DNA of 64,000 bases from Herbaspirillum rubrisubalbicans (lineage in GTDB: Bacteria; Pseudomonadota; Gammaproteobacteria; Burkholderiales; Burkholderiaceae_D). Where the stretch lies: the NCBI RefSeq assembly GCF_003719195.1, contig NZ_CP024996.1:992001-1056000 (forward strand), in the 5' to 3' direction. A program made the position numbers and the translations under genes. The notes beneath the pieces are model-generated. The model saw only the letters and a list, made by a program, of their open reading frames with translations. It had not been told where the DNA came from and searched no databases. Shown piece by piece: positions 1-8,186 of this stretch. Within the stretch, counting starts at the first letter, position 1. Each line of letters opens with the position of its first letter.

Positions 1-932
1 CCGGCCAACAGCAGGCCAGCCATGGTCGCCAGCGGTGACGGCCAGGCCGCGGCCAGCGCGATGCCTGTGGCGCCGGCCACACCGCTCCAGGCCAGCGTGC
101 GCAGGCCGCCGATGCGCTCGCGGATGCGGTCGCCGGTCAGGCGCCCGAGCGCCATGCCGGTGGAAAACGCGGCGTAGCTGTAGCTGACCCAGGCTACAGG
201 GGACTGGGCGATGTCACGCATGTACACTGCCGCCCAGTCATACATGCCTCCCTCGCACATGAGCGCCAGGAAGGCAATCACGCCCAGCACCAGCACCATG
301 CGGCGGGCGGAGTGATCGCCCTCGGGCGTGGCCGACGTGTCATCGTGCGTATCGTCGGGCAGTGCGAAGGGACCGATGGACAGCGCCACGGCCAGCGTCA
401 TCGCCGCCACCAACGCCGCGTGCGCCAGCGGCGACAGGCCGGGCACGGCGCCCAGGGCCGAGCCGGCAATGCCGCCGATGCTGAACATGGCGTGCAGGGT
501 GGACATGATGGGCCGTGTGCGGCGCCCCTCCACCAGCGCGGCCTGGACCGACATGGCCACGTCGAAGGCCGCCATGGCGCTGCCGAACACCAGCAACAGC
601 GCCACCAGCATCCAGAACTGCGGTGCCAGCGGGATCAGCAGCAGGGTAGCGGCATAGAGGATGCCGACTTGGCGCAGGGCGCGCGCACTGCCCACACGAG
701 CGATCCATTTGCCGGACTGGCCCATGGTCAGCAAGGCGCCGCCGGCCACGGCCAGCATGGCCAGCGACAGCACCGCGTCGGACAGGTCGAAGCGTTCCTT
801 CACCGAGGGAATGAGCACGCCCCAGGTAGCGAAGGTGGCGCCGTTGACGAAGAATTGCGCCATGGTGGCGCGGGTAGCGTTGCGGATGCGGTGTGCTTCG
901 GAAGCGGGTACGGATGAGCTGTCTGAATGCAT
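1..932 (-). CDS. MFS transporter, 3' end cut by window edge
   Basis: The leftward reading frame stays open from an ATG at 932 to the window edge, giving 310 residues without a stop. The product is hydrophobic with repeated membrane segments and a soluble acidic stretch near residue 195-210 (DDTHDDTSATPEGDH), typical of the central loop between the two six-helix halves of a major facilitator. It resembles the YbjJ-like MFS group; the substrate cannot be read from the sequence. AGGA lies about 9 bases before the start. It is separated from the galactonate operon by a terminator and about 200 bases, so a role in sugar uptake is not implied. The rest of the gene lies left of the window. Confidence 0.8.
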   Translation of the reverse strand, partial: MHSDSSSVPASEAHRIRNATRATMAQFFVNGATFATWGVLIPSVKERFDLSDAVLSLAMLAVAGGALLTMGQSGKWIARVGSARALRQVGILYAATLLLIPLAPQFWMLVALLLVFGSAMAAFDVAMSVQAALVEGRRTRPIMSTLHAMFSIGGIAGSALGAVPGLSPLAHAALVAAMTLAVALSIGPFALPDDTHDDTSATPEGDHSARRMVLVLGVIAFLALMCEGGMYDWAAVYMRDIAQSPVAWVSYSYAAFSTGMALGRLTGDRIRERIGGLRTLAWSGVAGATGIALAAAWPSPLATMAGLLLA

Positions 933-1073
933 GAATATCCTGCGCAATGAATCAAAGACCGTGACTGTGCCAGTTTTTGATTCATTCGTTAAATGGAATA
1001 TTCAAATGAGCTTGATCGGTTCTGAAGATGAATGAAAGTTTCGTCAGCTTTCGTCCGAGCCATTGCGAAACCG

Positions 1074-1110
1074 CAAAAAAAACCCGGCCAGCTTGCGCCG
1101 GACCGGGCTG
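1074..1110 (-). terminator. rho-independent terminator of the galactonate operon
   Basis: Read leftward, a CCCGGTCC/GGCCGGG stem with a roughly 10-base loop is followed by eight T residues. It lies about 35 bases after the dgoD stop codon, so it ends the leftward galM-dgoKAD transcript. Confidence 0.8.
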
Positions 1111-1145
1111 AGGGACTACCGAGGAGACGGGGTTGGCTTACTTCA

Positions 1146-2294
1146 TTACCACTCGGCAAAGCTGCCGTCCTTGTGGCGCCAGATCGGGTTGCGCCAGCGG
1201 TGGCCGACTTCGGCGCGCTGACGGACATATTCTTCATTGATCTCGATGCCCAGGCCCGGGCCTTGCGGGATCTTGACGTAGCCGTCTTCATAGGCGAACA
1301 CGTTCTTGTCGCGAATGTAGTCCAGCAGGTCATTGCTTTCGTTGTAGTGGATGCCCAGGCTTTGTTCCTGGATGAAGGCGTTGTAGCTGCCGGCGTCCAC
1401 CTGCAGGCAGGACGCCAGGGCGATCGGACCCAGCGGGCAGTGCAGCGCCAGCGCCACGTCGTAGGCTTCGGCCATCATGGCGATCTTGCGCGTTTCGGTG
1501 ATGCCGCCAGCGTGCGAGACGTCGGGCTGGATGATGTCCACGTGACCTTCCGACAGGATGCGCTTGAAGTCCCAGCGCGAATACAGGCGCTCGCCCAGGG
1601 CGATCGGGGTCGAGGTCAGGTGGGCGATTTCCTTCAGGGCTTCCGAGTTTTCCGACAGCACCGGCTCTTCGATGAACATCAGCTTGTACGGCTCCAGCTC
1701 CTTGATCAGCACCTTGGCCATGGGCTTGTGCACGCGGCCATGGAAGTCCACGCCGATGCCCACGTTGGGGCCGACGGCTTCGCGCACGGCTTGCACGTTG
1801 GCCAGGGTCAGTTCGATCTTGTCGTGGCTGTCGATGAATTGCAGTTCTTCCGTGCCGTTCATCTTCACGGCGGTGAAACCACGCGCCACCGCATTCTTGG
1901 CAGCAGCAGCGGTATCGGCCGGGCGGTCACCGCCGATCCAGGAATAGACACGGATGGAGTCGCGCACCGCGCCACCGAGCAACTGGTGCACCGGCACACC
2001 CAGCGCCTTGCCTTTGATATCCCACAGCGCCTGGTCGATGCCGGCCAGTGCGCTCATGTGGATGGCCCCGCCACGGTAGAAGCCGCCGCGATAGAGCACG
2101 GTCCAGTGGTCCTCGATGTTGCGCGGGTCCTTGCCGATCAGGTAGTCGGCCAGTTCGTCCACGGCGGCCGCCACGCTATGGGCACGACCTTCGACAATGG
2201 GCTCACCCCAGCCGACGATGCCTTCGTCGGTCTCGATCTTGAGGAAGCACCAGCGTGGAGGCACGATGAAGGTAGAGATCTTGGTGATTTTCAT
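1146..2294 (-). CDS. dgoD: D-galactonate dehydratase
   Basis: This 382-residue enolase-superfamily enzyme dehydrates D-galactonate to 2-keto-3-deoxy-D-galactonate in the cytoplasm. Length and residue numbering match E. coli DgoD: metal ligands Asp183 (in GVDFHG), Glu209 (IEEP) and Glu235 (LGER), with catalytic His185 and His285 (LHCPLGP). The N-terminal capping domain spans about residues 1-120 and the barrel follows. It is the last gene of the leftward operon, 114 bases after dgoA; that gap holds short direct repeats and may carry its own promoter or a regulator site. The sugar-acid substrate is well supported by the neighbouring kinase and aldolase. Confidence 0.95.
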   Translation of the reverse strand: MKITKISTFIVPPRWCFLKIETDEGIVGWGEPIVEGRAHSVAAAVDELADYLIGKDPRNIEDHWTVLYRGGFYRGGAIHMSALAGIDQALWDIKGKALGVPVHQLLGGAVRDSIRVYSWIGGDRPADTAAAAKNAVARGFTAVKMNGTEELQFIDSHDKIELTLANVQAVREAVGPNVGIGVDFHGRVHKPMAKVLIKELEPYKLMFIEEPVLSENSEALKEIAHLTSTPIALGERLYSRWDFKRILSEGHVDIIQPDVSHAGGITETRKIAMMAEAYDVALALHCPLGPIALASCLQVDAGSYNAFIQEQSLGIHYNESNDLLDYIRDKNVFAYEDGYVKIPQGPGLGIEINEEYVRQRAEVGHRWRNPIWRHKDGSFAEW

Positions 2295-2303
2295 TGTTCT
2301 GTC

Positions 2304-2382
2304 CGTTTATGCGTTGATACGTTTATGCGGTTAATCGCGTTTGATCTGTTATGCAGATGGATGATCGTGATTTGATCTGTTG
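2304..2382. repeat. short direct repeats in the dgoA-dgoD gap
   Basis: CGTTTATGCG occurs at 2304-2313 and 2320-2329 (16-base spacing). TTTGATCTGTT occurs at 2341-2351 and 2372-2382 (31-base spacing, about three helical turns). They fill most of the 114-base gap upstream of dgoD. An internal promoter/operator is possible, but no regulator gene sits next to this operon. Confidence 0.5.
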
Positions 2383-2408
2383 AAACGATGAATCTCGGTG
2401 GCGAAAAA

Positions 2409-3047
2409 TCAGCCCAGCGCCTTCCACGCGGCCACGAAGGCTTGCGCACGTTGGCGTACGGCATCGGCGGACAGGCCCGGCGTGTACAGGGCCGAACCCA
2501 GGCCGAAACCGGATGCGCCGGCAGCATGGAATACCGCCATGCCCTCGGGGGTGATGCCACCCACCGGCAAGAGCGCGATGTCGCGGGCGATGACGGCACG
2601 CCAGGCCTTGACCACCTGCGGGCCGAGCTGTTCAGCCGGGAACATCTTCAGTACGTCGGCACCGTTGTCCAGTGCCGCAAAGGCTTCGGTCACGGTGGCC
2701 ACGCCCGGCGCGCTGTAGAGGCCGGCGTCGCGTGCGGCGCGGATCACGGCACCATCGCTGTGGGGCATGACGATCAGTTCGCCACCGGCATCCTTGACCT
2801 CTTGCACCAGGGCCGGCTTCAAGACCGTGCCGGCGCCGACGATGCAGTCAGCCGGCAGGCTCTTGCGCAAGATGCTGATGCTGGCCAGCGGTTCGGGAGA
2901 ATTGAGCGGCACTTCGATGATGCGAAAACCGCTTTCATACAAGGCGGCGCCGATGGCTTGCGCTTCGTCGTTGCGCACGCCGCGCAGGATGGCGATCATG
3001 CCGGTATTGCGCAGGGCGTCGTGGAATCGTTGAGTGTGGGTTGTCAT
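2409..3047 (-). CDS. dgoA: 2-dehydro-3-deoxy-6-phosphogalactonate aldolase
   Basis: This class I aldolase of the KDPG/KDPGal family (212 residues) cleaves 2-keto-3-deoxy-6-phosphogalactonate to pyruvate and D-glyceraldehyde-3-phosphate. The Schiff-base lysine is Lys134 in VLKMFPAE, with Glu45 (IIEVPLNSP) and the GAGTV phosphate/carboxylate loop at 71-75. I chose the ATG at 3047 because GGAAGAGA lies about 7 bases upstream and the length matches the family (about 205). An in-frame ATG at 3101 would overlap dgoK by 20 bases. The gene follows dgoK by 34 bases in the same operon. Confidence 0.93.
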   Translation of the reverse strand: MTTHTQRFHDALRNTGMIAILRGVRNDEAQAIGAALYESGFRIIEVPLNSPEPLASISILRKSLPADCIVGAGTVLKPALVQEVKDAGGELIVMPHSDGAVIRAARDAGLYSAPGVATVTEAFAALDNGADVLKMFPAEQLGPQVVKAWRAVIARDIALLPVGGITPEGMAVFHAAGASGFGLGSALYTPGLSADAVRQRAQAFVAAWKALG

Positions 3048-3081
3048 GTTCTCTTCCGTCATACGTTCGATGTGCTGCACT

Positions 3082-4050
3082 TTAGCCGACCAGGCCGGCA
3101 TGGCGCGCCAGCACCCAGAGACCGACTTCGGTGGCTTCGCTGGCCTGGCTGACCGGGCCCAGGCCGAACAGGTCCAGCGCCAGCTGGTAGCGGCGGCACA
3201 GGCCGGGGTCGCCGATGAGCACGATGGCCGGCGCGTTCGCTGCAGTCAGATTCTTCAGGGCGGCGATCTCGTGGCCGATCAAGAGACCCGAGAGATAGTC
3301 AGGCTGCGCCTCGGCCGCCAGTTCGCCGGTCAGGCCCAGGGTGCGGCTGCTGAAGATGTTGGAGAGCACGCCGAGGCTGCCTTGCGGTCCCTGCGCCACG
3401 CGGGCGCCGCGCAGGAAGGCGGCATCGTCGGGCTGCTCGGGCTTGTGCATGGTGCGGCCCAGGATGGTGTGGCCGCACAGGGCGCCATAGACTTCGCCGG
3501 TCATGAAGGTATCGAAATGTTCGATGCGACCATCGATCACGCGCACCCACTTGGAATGGGTGCCGGGCAGGCCGATCAGCAGTTCATGTTCATGACGGGT
3601 CTGTAGGGCGCCGATGACCTGGGTTTCTTCGCCACGCATGACATTGGGCAGCGCCGAATTTTCCAGCAGGCCGGGCACGATCCACAGCACGCGGCCCAGG
3701 CCGGTATCGACCTGGGTCAGCTTGCTGCCGATGCTGTGCGGCGCCAGCGGCACGTTCAGGTAGGCCGCTTCGCGCCAGCCCTGCTTGCTGCCGACCATGC
3801 CGGCGGCAATCAGCGGTGCTTGCGGGGCCGCCTTGAGCCAGTCGCCGCAGGCCGCTTCCAGCGCGGCACGGTAAGGGGCTTGCGCATCATCGCCGTGTTC
3901 TACTGCCGGCAGGTTCATGATGCCCCAGGGATGGGCGCGGCGCTCCAGGACCTGGCCGTGGCCATCGAAGCGATAGCAGCGCAGCGAGGAGGTGCCCCAG
4001 TCCAGGGCAATCAGGGCGCAGTCTTGGTTGTGCTCTTGGTTCATCGTCAT
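3082..4050 (-). CDS. dgoK: 2-dehydro-3-deoxygalactonokinase
   Basis: This 322-residue DgoK-family kinase phosphorylates 2-keto-3-deoxy-D-galactonate at C6 using ATP, producing the substrate for the downstream aldolase. The phosphate-1 type ASKHA motif LDWGTSSLRCY lies at about residues 16-26, and the later region has the conserved GLPGTHSKWV and TGEVYG segments of this family. It lies 12 bases after the upstream epimerase gene and 34 bases before dgoA, consistent with one transcript. The kinase, aldolase and dehydratase together form the complete DeLey-Doudoroff lower pathway. Confidence 0.93.
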   Translation of the reverse strand: MTMNQEHNQDCALIALDWGTSSLRCYRFDGHGQVLERRAHPWGIMNLPAVEHGDDAQAPYRAALEAACGDWLKAAPQAPLIAAGMVGSKQGWREAAYLNVPLAPHSIGSKLTQVDTGLGRVLWIVPGLLENSALPNVMRGEETQVIGALQTRHEHELLIGLPGTHSKWVRVIDGRIEHFDTFMTGEVYGALCGHTILGRTMHKPEQPDDAAFLRGARVAQGPQGSLGVLSNIFSSRTLGLTGELAAEAQPDYLSGLLIGHEIAALKNLTAANAPAIVLIGDPGLCRRYQLALDLFGLGPVSQASEATEVGLWVLARHAGLVG

Positions 4051-4062
4051 TGCTTGCCGGCG

Positions 4063-5037
4063 TCAGCGCGCCAGGCTGGTGTGTTGGGTGTCGGTCTGCG
4101 CCTGTTCCTGGGCGATGTCGCAGACCGTGAAGCGGGTCAGTAGCACCATGTCTTCGCCTGGCGCCAGCGCGATCAGGCCGGGTTGCTTGGGCTGGTGGAA
4201 GGCATCGATGGGATGCGTGACCGGCTCCAGGCAGAAATACGGCAAGCCATTGGGGCGGAACATGAGCACGTAGCCGCTGCGGTCGGTGGTATGCATCTGC
4301 AAGCGCAAGCCGCGCGTGGGATCCTCGATCATGGCTAGACCATCCCAGCCTTCGAAGCAATTGTCGATCAGGCCACCTTGCAGCGAGGCGGCGCGGTTGT
4401 AGTCCCAGCCGGCCGGCAACTGCCGCGTAAAGCCGGTGGGGATGCGATCCGGCCCGGACAGCCACACGCCGCGCGAGCGGAACTGCAGCCGGGTCTGGGC
4501 ATCGTGCAGGAAATAGGGGTGCAGGCCCAAGCCATAGGGCAGGGTTTCGTCACCGGTGTTGGTCACGCGCAGCTCGATTTCCAGTGCGTTTTCGCGCAGC
4601 GTCAGCAACTGGCGTGCGTGATAGACATACGGGTTGCCGTCGCAGCGCTGCGAGTCCAGTTCCAGGGTCATGCGGTCTTCGGCCTGGGCCACGATGCTCC
4701 AAGCCTGGCGCCAGCCATCACCATGGATGGGATAGGGTTCGCCGGCGCGGTTGGGCGCCAGCGGGTAGTGCTTGCCATTGAAGTCGAAGCCGCCACCGGT
4801 GATGCGATTGGACCAGGGCAGCAGCGCAAAACAGGAGGTCGCGTACAGGGCGGCCGGGTCGGCGCTCCAGGGACGCAACAGTGGCAGCCACTTGTGTTCG
4901 CGTTGCCATTCCCAACCGGCCAGTGCGCCACCCAGCGTGGGCAACACGTGCAGGCGCTGGCGCCCTGATTGCAGGGTATGGATTTCCGGTAGCCCCGGGG
5001 GGCTGCTGCGGTGGGCATCGCTTGCTCGGGATGGCAT
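4063..5037 (-). CDS. aldose 1-epimerase (mutarotase) family protein
   Basis: This protein of about 324 residues has the galactose mutarotase-like beta-sandwich signatures: HGDGWR near residue 105, the catalytic-histidine region GLGLHPYF near 173, and a late CLEPVTHPIDAFH segment likely carrying the general-base glutamate. It would interconvert alpha and beta anomers of an aldose, probably galactose or a related sugar, feeding the C1 dehydrogenase. It heads the leftward galactonate operon. The start is uncertain: the ATG at 5037 leaves a short polar leader, while an upstream in-frame ATG at 5145 adds 36 residues with no family resemblance. The ribosome site before 5037 is weak. Confidence 0.82.
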   Translation of the reverse strand: MPSRASDAHRSSPPGLPEIHTLQSGRQRLHVLPTLGGALAGWEWQREHKWLPLLRPWSADPAALYATSCFALLPWSNRITGGGFDFNGKHYPLAPNRAGEPYPIHGDGWRQAWSIVAQAEDRMTLELDSQRCDGNPYVYHARQLLTLRENALEIELRVTNTGDETLPYGLGLHPYFLHDAQTRLQFRSRGVWLSGPDRIPTGFTRQLPAGWDYNRAASLQGGLIDNCFEGWDGLAMIEDPTRGLRLQMHTTDRSGYVLMFRPNGLPYFCLEPVTHPIDAFHQPKQPGLIALAPGEDMVLLTRFTVCDIAQEQAQTDTQHTSLAR

Positions 5038-5556
5038 GGTGTCTCGTATCTTGTTATGAAGTGCAGCGCGCATCATCGGCGTTGACGTGCGGCGTCCCAT
5101 CGTGGGGACAGTGAAGTCGGCGGCAGGAAGAAGGAGTGGGCTCACGAGGGTCGCGCTCGGTCTTCAGGCTGTGCGCTTCAAAAAAAATCAGGCCGATGCT
5201 ATCACCGCACTCCGATAGGGAATAATGAAAAAAACATCGCAAACGATATCAAAATTGCGCGAGGGCCGCAGCGGCAGCCGACAGGCTGCCCGGGATGCGC
5301 CAGCGTGACGCATGGGCAGGGCGCTGTGCCCCAACGATGTGCGAAACGGTATCGAAAAACATTAAAAATTCATTGGATACGGATTGGTCGCTTGCCTAAT
5401 ATGGAGCGCGAATCAAGGACGATCAGGGCTGTCCGCGATTCCAACCGCACCGCGCCGCTTCCAATTCACACCTATAAGTCAAACGTAGTCCGGCGCAGCG
5501 CACCCCACGCATACAACAAAGGGAAGTCCACAATTCCCCGTCAACGGAGACTGACA
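5038..5556. promoter_or_regulatory. divergent control region between galactonate operon and ytfQ
   Basis: The 519 bases between two divergent sugar operons hold no convincing gene. AT-rich tracts occur near 5180-5255 and 5350-5400. A repeated element with consensus AAACGRTATCRAAA occurs at 5241-5254 and 5344-5357, 103 bases apart. It has a central CG flanked by imperfect inverted halves, as LacI/GalR-type operators often do. GC-rich imperfect hairpins lie at about 5262-5330. Promoters for both directions are expected here; only the rightward one is clear. Confidence 0.6.
5373..5402 (+). promoter_or_regulatory. predicted sigma70 promoter for ytfQ operon
   Basis: TTGGAT at 5373-5378 and TAATAT at 5397-5402 are separated by 18 bases. 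The same arrangement (TTGGAA, 18 bases, TAGTAT) occurs before the porin gene at 18788-18817, and both -35 boxes sit in a TAAARATT..CATTGG context. The start codon is about 155 bases downstream, so a long leader would result. Confidence 0.5.
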
Positions 5557-6531
5557 ATGAACTCGAAGAGAAGAGCGCTTCTGGGCGCAGCCATTTGCAT
5601 GAGCCTGGGTAGCAGCGCCTTGAGCTTTTCGGCCTTGGCCGCCGACAAACCACTGACCATGGGCTTCTCGCAGGTGGGCGCCGAGAGCGAATGGCGCACC
5701 GCCAATACGGTATCGATCAAGGAAGCCGCCAAAGCCGCCGGCGTCAATCTGAAGTTCGCCGACGCCCAGCAGAAGCAGGAAAATCAGGTCAAGGCAATCC
5801 GCTCCTTCATCGCGCAGAAGGTCGATGTGATCGCCTTCTCGCCGGTGGTGGAGTCGGGCTGGGAAACCGTGCTGCGTGAAGCCAAGGCGGCCAAGATCCC
5901 GGTGATCCTGACCGATCGCGCGGTCAACGTCAGTGACAAGTCGCTGTATGTCACCTTCATCGGTTCGGACTTCGTGGAAGAAGGTCGTCGTGCCGGCCGC
6001 TGGCTGCTGGAGAAGGCCAAGTCCATGCCGGCCGGTGACATCAATATCGTGGAACTGCAAGGCACCGTGGGTTCGGCTCCGGCCATCGACCGCAAGGCGG
6101 GCTTCGAGGAAATCATCAAGAGCGAACCGCGCCTGAAGATCATCCGTTCGCAGACCGGCGACTTCACCCGCGCCAAGGGCAAGGAAGTGATGGAAGCCTT
6201 CCTCAAGGCCGAGGGCAAGAAGATCAACGTGCTCTTCGCCCATAACGACGACATGGCCATCGGCGCCATCCAGGCCATCGAGGAAGCGGGTTTGAAGCCG
6301 GGCAAGGACATCACCATCATCTCCATTGATGGCGTCAAGGGTGCCTTCGAAGCCATGATGGCCGGCAAGCTCAACGTGACCGTCGAGTGCAGCCCGTTGC
6401 TGGGTCCGCAACTGATGCAGATCGCCAAGGACATCAAGGCCGGCAAGGAAGTGCCCAAGCGCATCACCACCGAGGAAGGCGTCTTCCCGGCTGAAGTGGC
6501 GGCCAAGGAATTCCCCAACCGCAAGTATTGA
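5557..6531 (+). CDS. ytfQ: ABC transporter sugar-binding protein, YtfQ type
   Basis: This periplasmic binding protein of 324 residues has a Sec signal peptide (about residues 1-29, ending SALAA). The mature part follows the YtfQ pattern: GFSQVGAESEWRTANT at the start, QVKAIRSFIAQKVDVI, then HNDDMAIGAIQA and SIDGVKGAFEAM. E. coli YtfQ binds galactofuranose; a galactose-type sugar is likely here given the galactonate operon next door. The ATG at 5557 has GGAGA about 8 bases before it; the frame is open further upstream but without a signal peptide. It is followed by a strong stem-loop and then the ATPase gene. Confidence 0.9.
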   Translation: MNSKRRALLGAAICMSLGSSALSFSALAADKPLTMGFSQVGAESEWRTANTVSIKEAAKAAGVNLKFADAQQKQENQVKAIRSFIAQKVDVIAFSPVVESGWETVLREAKAAKIPVILTDRAVNVSDKSLYVTFIGSDFVEEGRRAGRWLLEKAKSMPAGDINIVELQGTVGSAPAIDRKAGFEEIIKSEPRLKIIRSQTGDFTRAKGKEVMEAFLKAEGKKINVLFAHNDDMAIGAIQAIEEAGLKPGKDITIISIDGVKGAFEAMMAGKLNVTVECSPLLGPQLMQIAKDIKAGKEVPKRITTEEGVFPAEVAAKEFPNRKY

Positions 6532-6556
6532 TGGATTGATGGCGGCATGACAGCCA

Positions 6557-6589
6557 CGCGCGCGCACTGTCTCTCGCAGGGCGCGCGCG
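6557..6589 (+). other. intercistronic stem-loop after ytfQ
   Basis: CGCGCGCGC at 6557-6565 pairs with GCGCGCGCG at 6581-6589 around a 15-base loop. There is no T run. It starts 25 bases after the ytfQ stop, within the 104-base gap before ytfR. Such stems usually protect the upstream message and lower readthrough, giving more binding protein than membrane components. Confidence 0.65.
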
Positions 6590-6635
6590 GTTGCTGTGCG
6601 TGCATCAGAGTTCCCATGGTTCTGATGGAGTTGCG

Positions 6636-8186
6636 ATGACGATGTCTGTCGGGGCGCAGGCGCGTCCCATGCTGGAATTGAGTGGTATCCATAAGGCATT
6701 CGCGGGCGTGAAGGCGCTCACCGATGTCGGCTTGCGGTTGTTCCCGGGGGAAGTGCATACCCTCATGGGACAGAATGGCGCAGGCAAGTCCACGCTGATC
6801 AAGGTGTTGACCGGCGTGCATGAACCCGATCAAGGCAAGATCGAACTGGATGGCCGCGCCATTGCGCCGGCCTCCACCCTGGAGGCGCAGGCGCTGGGCA
6901 TCAGCACGGTGTACCAGGAAGTCAACCTGTGTCCCAACCTGTCGGTGGCCGAGAACATCTTCGTGGGCCGCTATCCGCGCCGCTTCGGACGCATCGACTG
7001 GAAGAGCGTGCACGCGCAATCCAAGCAATTGCTGCAACAGTTGCAGATCGATATCGATGTGGGCGCGCAATTGTCGTCCTATCCGTTGGCGATCCAGCAG
7101 ATGGTGGCGATCTCGCGCGCACTGTCGGTCTCGGCCAAGGTATTGATCCTCGATGAACCCACGTCCAGCCTGGACGAGGCCGAGGTACAGCAACTCTTCA
7201 AGGTGCTGCGCCGCCTGCGCGAGCAGGGCATGGCGATTCTCTTCGTGACCCACTTCCTGGATCAGACCTACGAGATTTCGGATCGCATCACCGTGCTGCG
7301 CAATGGCGTGCGCGAGGGCGAATACCTGGTCTCGGAGCTGTCGCGACTGGACCTGGTCAACAAGATGGTGGGCGTGACCGCAGTCGATCATCGCAAGGTC
7401 GAGGCCGGCGCCGAGGCGTTGGCCGCCGAGCTGTCTACCGATGAAACCGGCACGGGCGAAGTCTTCCTGCAGGCCGATGGCTTCGGTCGGCGCGGCGTAC
7501 TGGCCCCGCAGGACCTGGAGTTGCGGCGAGGTGAAGTATTTGGTCTGTGCGGCCTGCTGGGTTCCGGGCGCACCGAGATGGCGCGCCTGTTGTTCGGTGC
7601 CGACCGCGCCGATTGCGGGCAGTTGCGTATCGAAGGTCGCAGTGTGAAGCTTAATGTACCGCGCGATGCGATTGCCGCCGGCATCGGTTTCTGTTCGGAA
7701 GATCGCAAGAAGGAAGGCGCGATCCTGGAACTGTCGGTGCGTGAAAACATCATCCTGGCGCTGCAGGCGCGTCAGGGTCTGTTCCGCGTGCTGCCACGCA
7801 AGCGCCAGAACCAGATCGCCGCCGATTACGTGAAGTGGCTGGGCATCAAGACTGCCGACCTGGAAACGCCCATCGGCCTGCTTTCCGGCGGCAACCAGCA
7901 GAAGGCCTTGCTGGCGCGCTGGCTGGCCACCGATCCGGGAATGCTGATCCTGGACGAACCCACGCGCGGCATCGACGTGCGCGCCAAGCAGGAGATCATG
8001 GATTTCGTCATCGCCATGTGCCGCAAAGGCATGTCCATTCTTTTCATCTCCTCGGAAATTCCCGAGGTCCTGCGTTGCAGTGACCGCATGTTGGTCCTGC
8101 GCGATCGGCGTGCCTGCGGTCAATACCGACGCGGCGAACTCGATGAGCAATCGGTCTTGCAGGTCATCGCAGGAGAGGCCGCATGA
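6636..8186 (+). CDS. ytfR: CUT2 sugar ABC transporter ATPase, YtfR type
   Basis: This 516-residue double-domain ATPase energises the YtfT/YjfF permease pair. The N-terminal domain has Walker A GQNGAGKST at about 45-53 and Walker B LILDEPTSSLD. Its signature position reads SSYPLAIQQ, a degenerate form usual in RbsA/AraG-type proteins. The C-terminal domain has a non-canonical P-loop (GLLGSGRTE) with signature LSGGNQQK and Walker [12 protein letters not shown]. The ATG at 6636 was chosen for GGAG 5 bases upstream. The stop overlaps the start of the next gene (ATGA), so translation is probably coupled. Confidence 0.9.
   Translation: MTMSVGAQARPMLELSGIHKAFAGVKALTDVGLRLFPGEVHTLMGQNGAGKSTLIKVLTGVHEPDQGKIELDGRAIAPASTLEAQALGISTVYQEVNLCPNLSVAENIFVGRYPRRFGRIDWKSVHAQSKQLLQQLQIDIDVGAQLSSYPLAIQQMVAISRALSVSAKVLILDEPTSSLDEAEVQQLFKVLRRLREQGMAILFVTHFLDQTYEISDRITVLRNGVREGEYLVSELSRLDLVNKMVGVTAVDHRKVEAGAEALAAELSTDETGTGEVFLQADGFGRRGVLAPQDLELRRGEVFGLCGLLGSGRTEMARLLFGADRADCGQLRIEGRSVKLNVPRDAIAAGIGFCSEDRKKEGAILELSVRENIILALQARQGLFRVLPRKRQNQIAADYVKWLGIKTADLETPIGLLSGGNQQKALLARWLATDPGMLILDEPTRGIDVRAKQEIMDFVIAMCRKGMSILFISSEIPEVLRCSDRMLVLRDRRACGQYRRGELDEQSVLQVIAGEAA

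Noticed and set aside
5038..5145. longer N-terminus of the aldose epimerase
   Set aside because: The extra 36 residues do not look like the family and no ribosome site supports the ATG at 5145.
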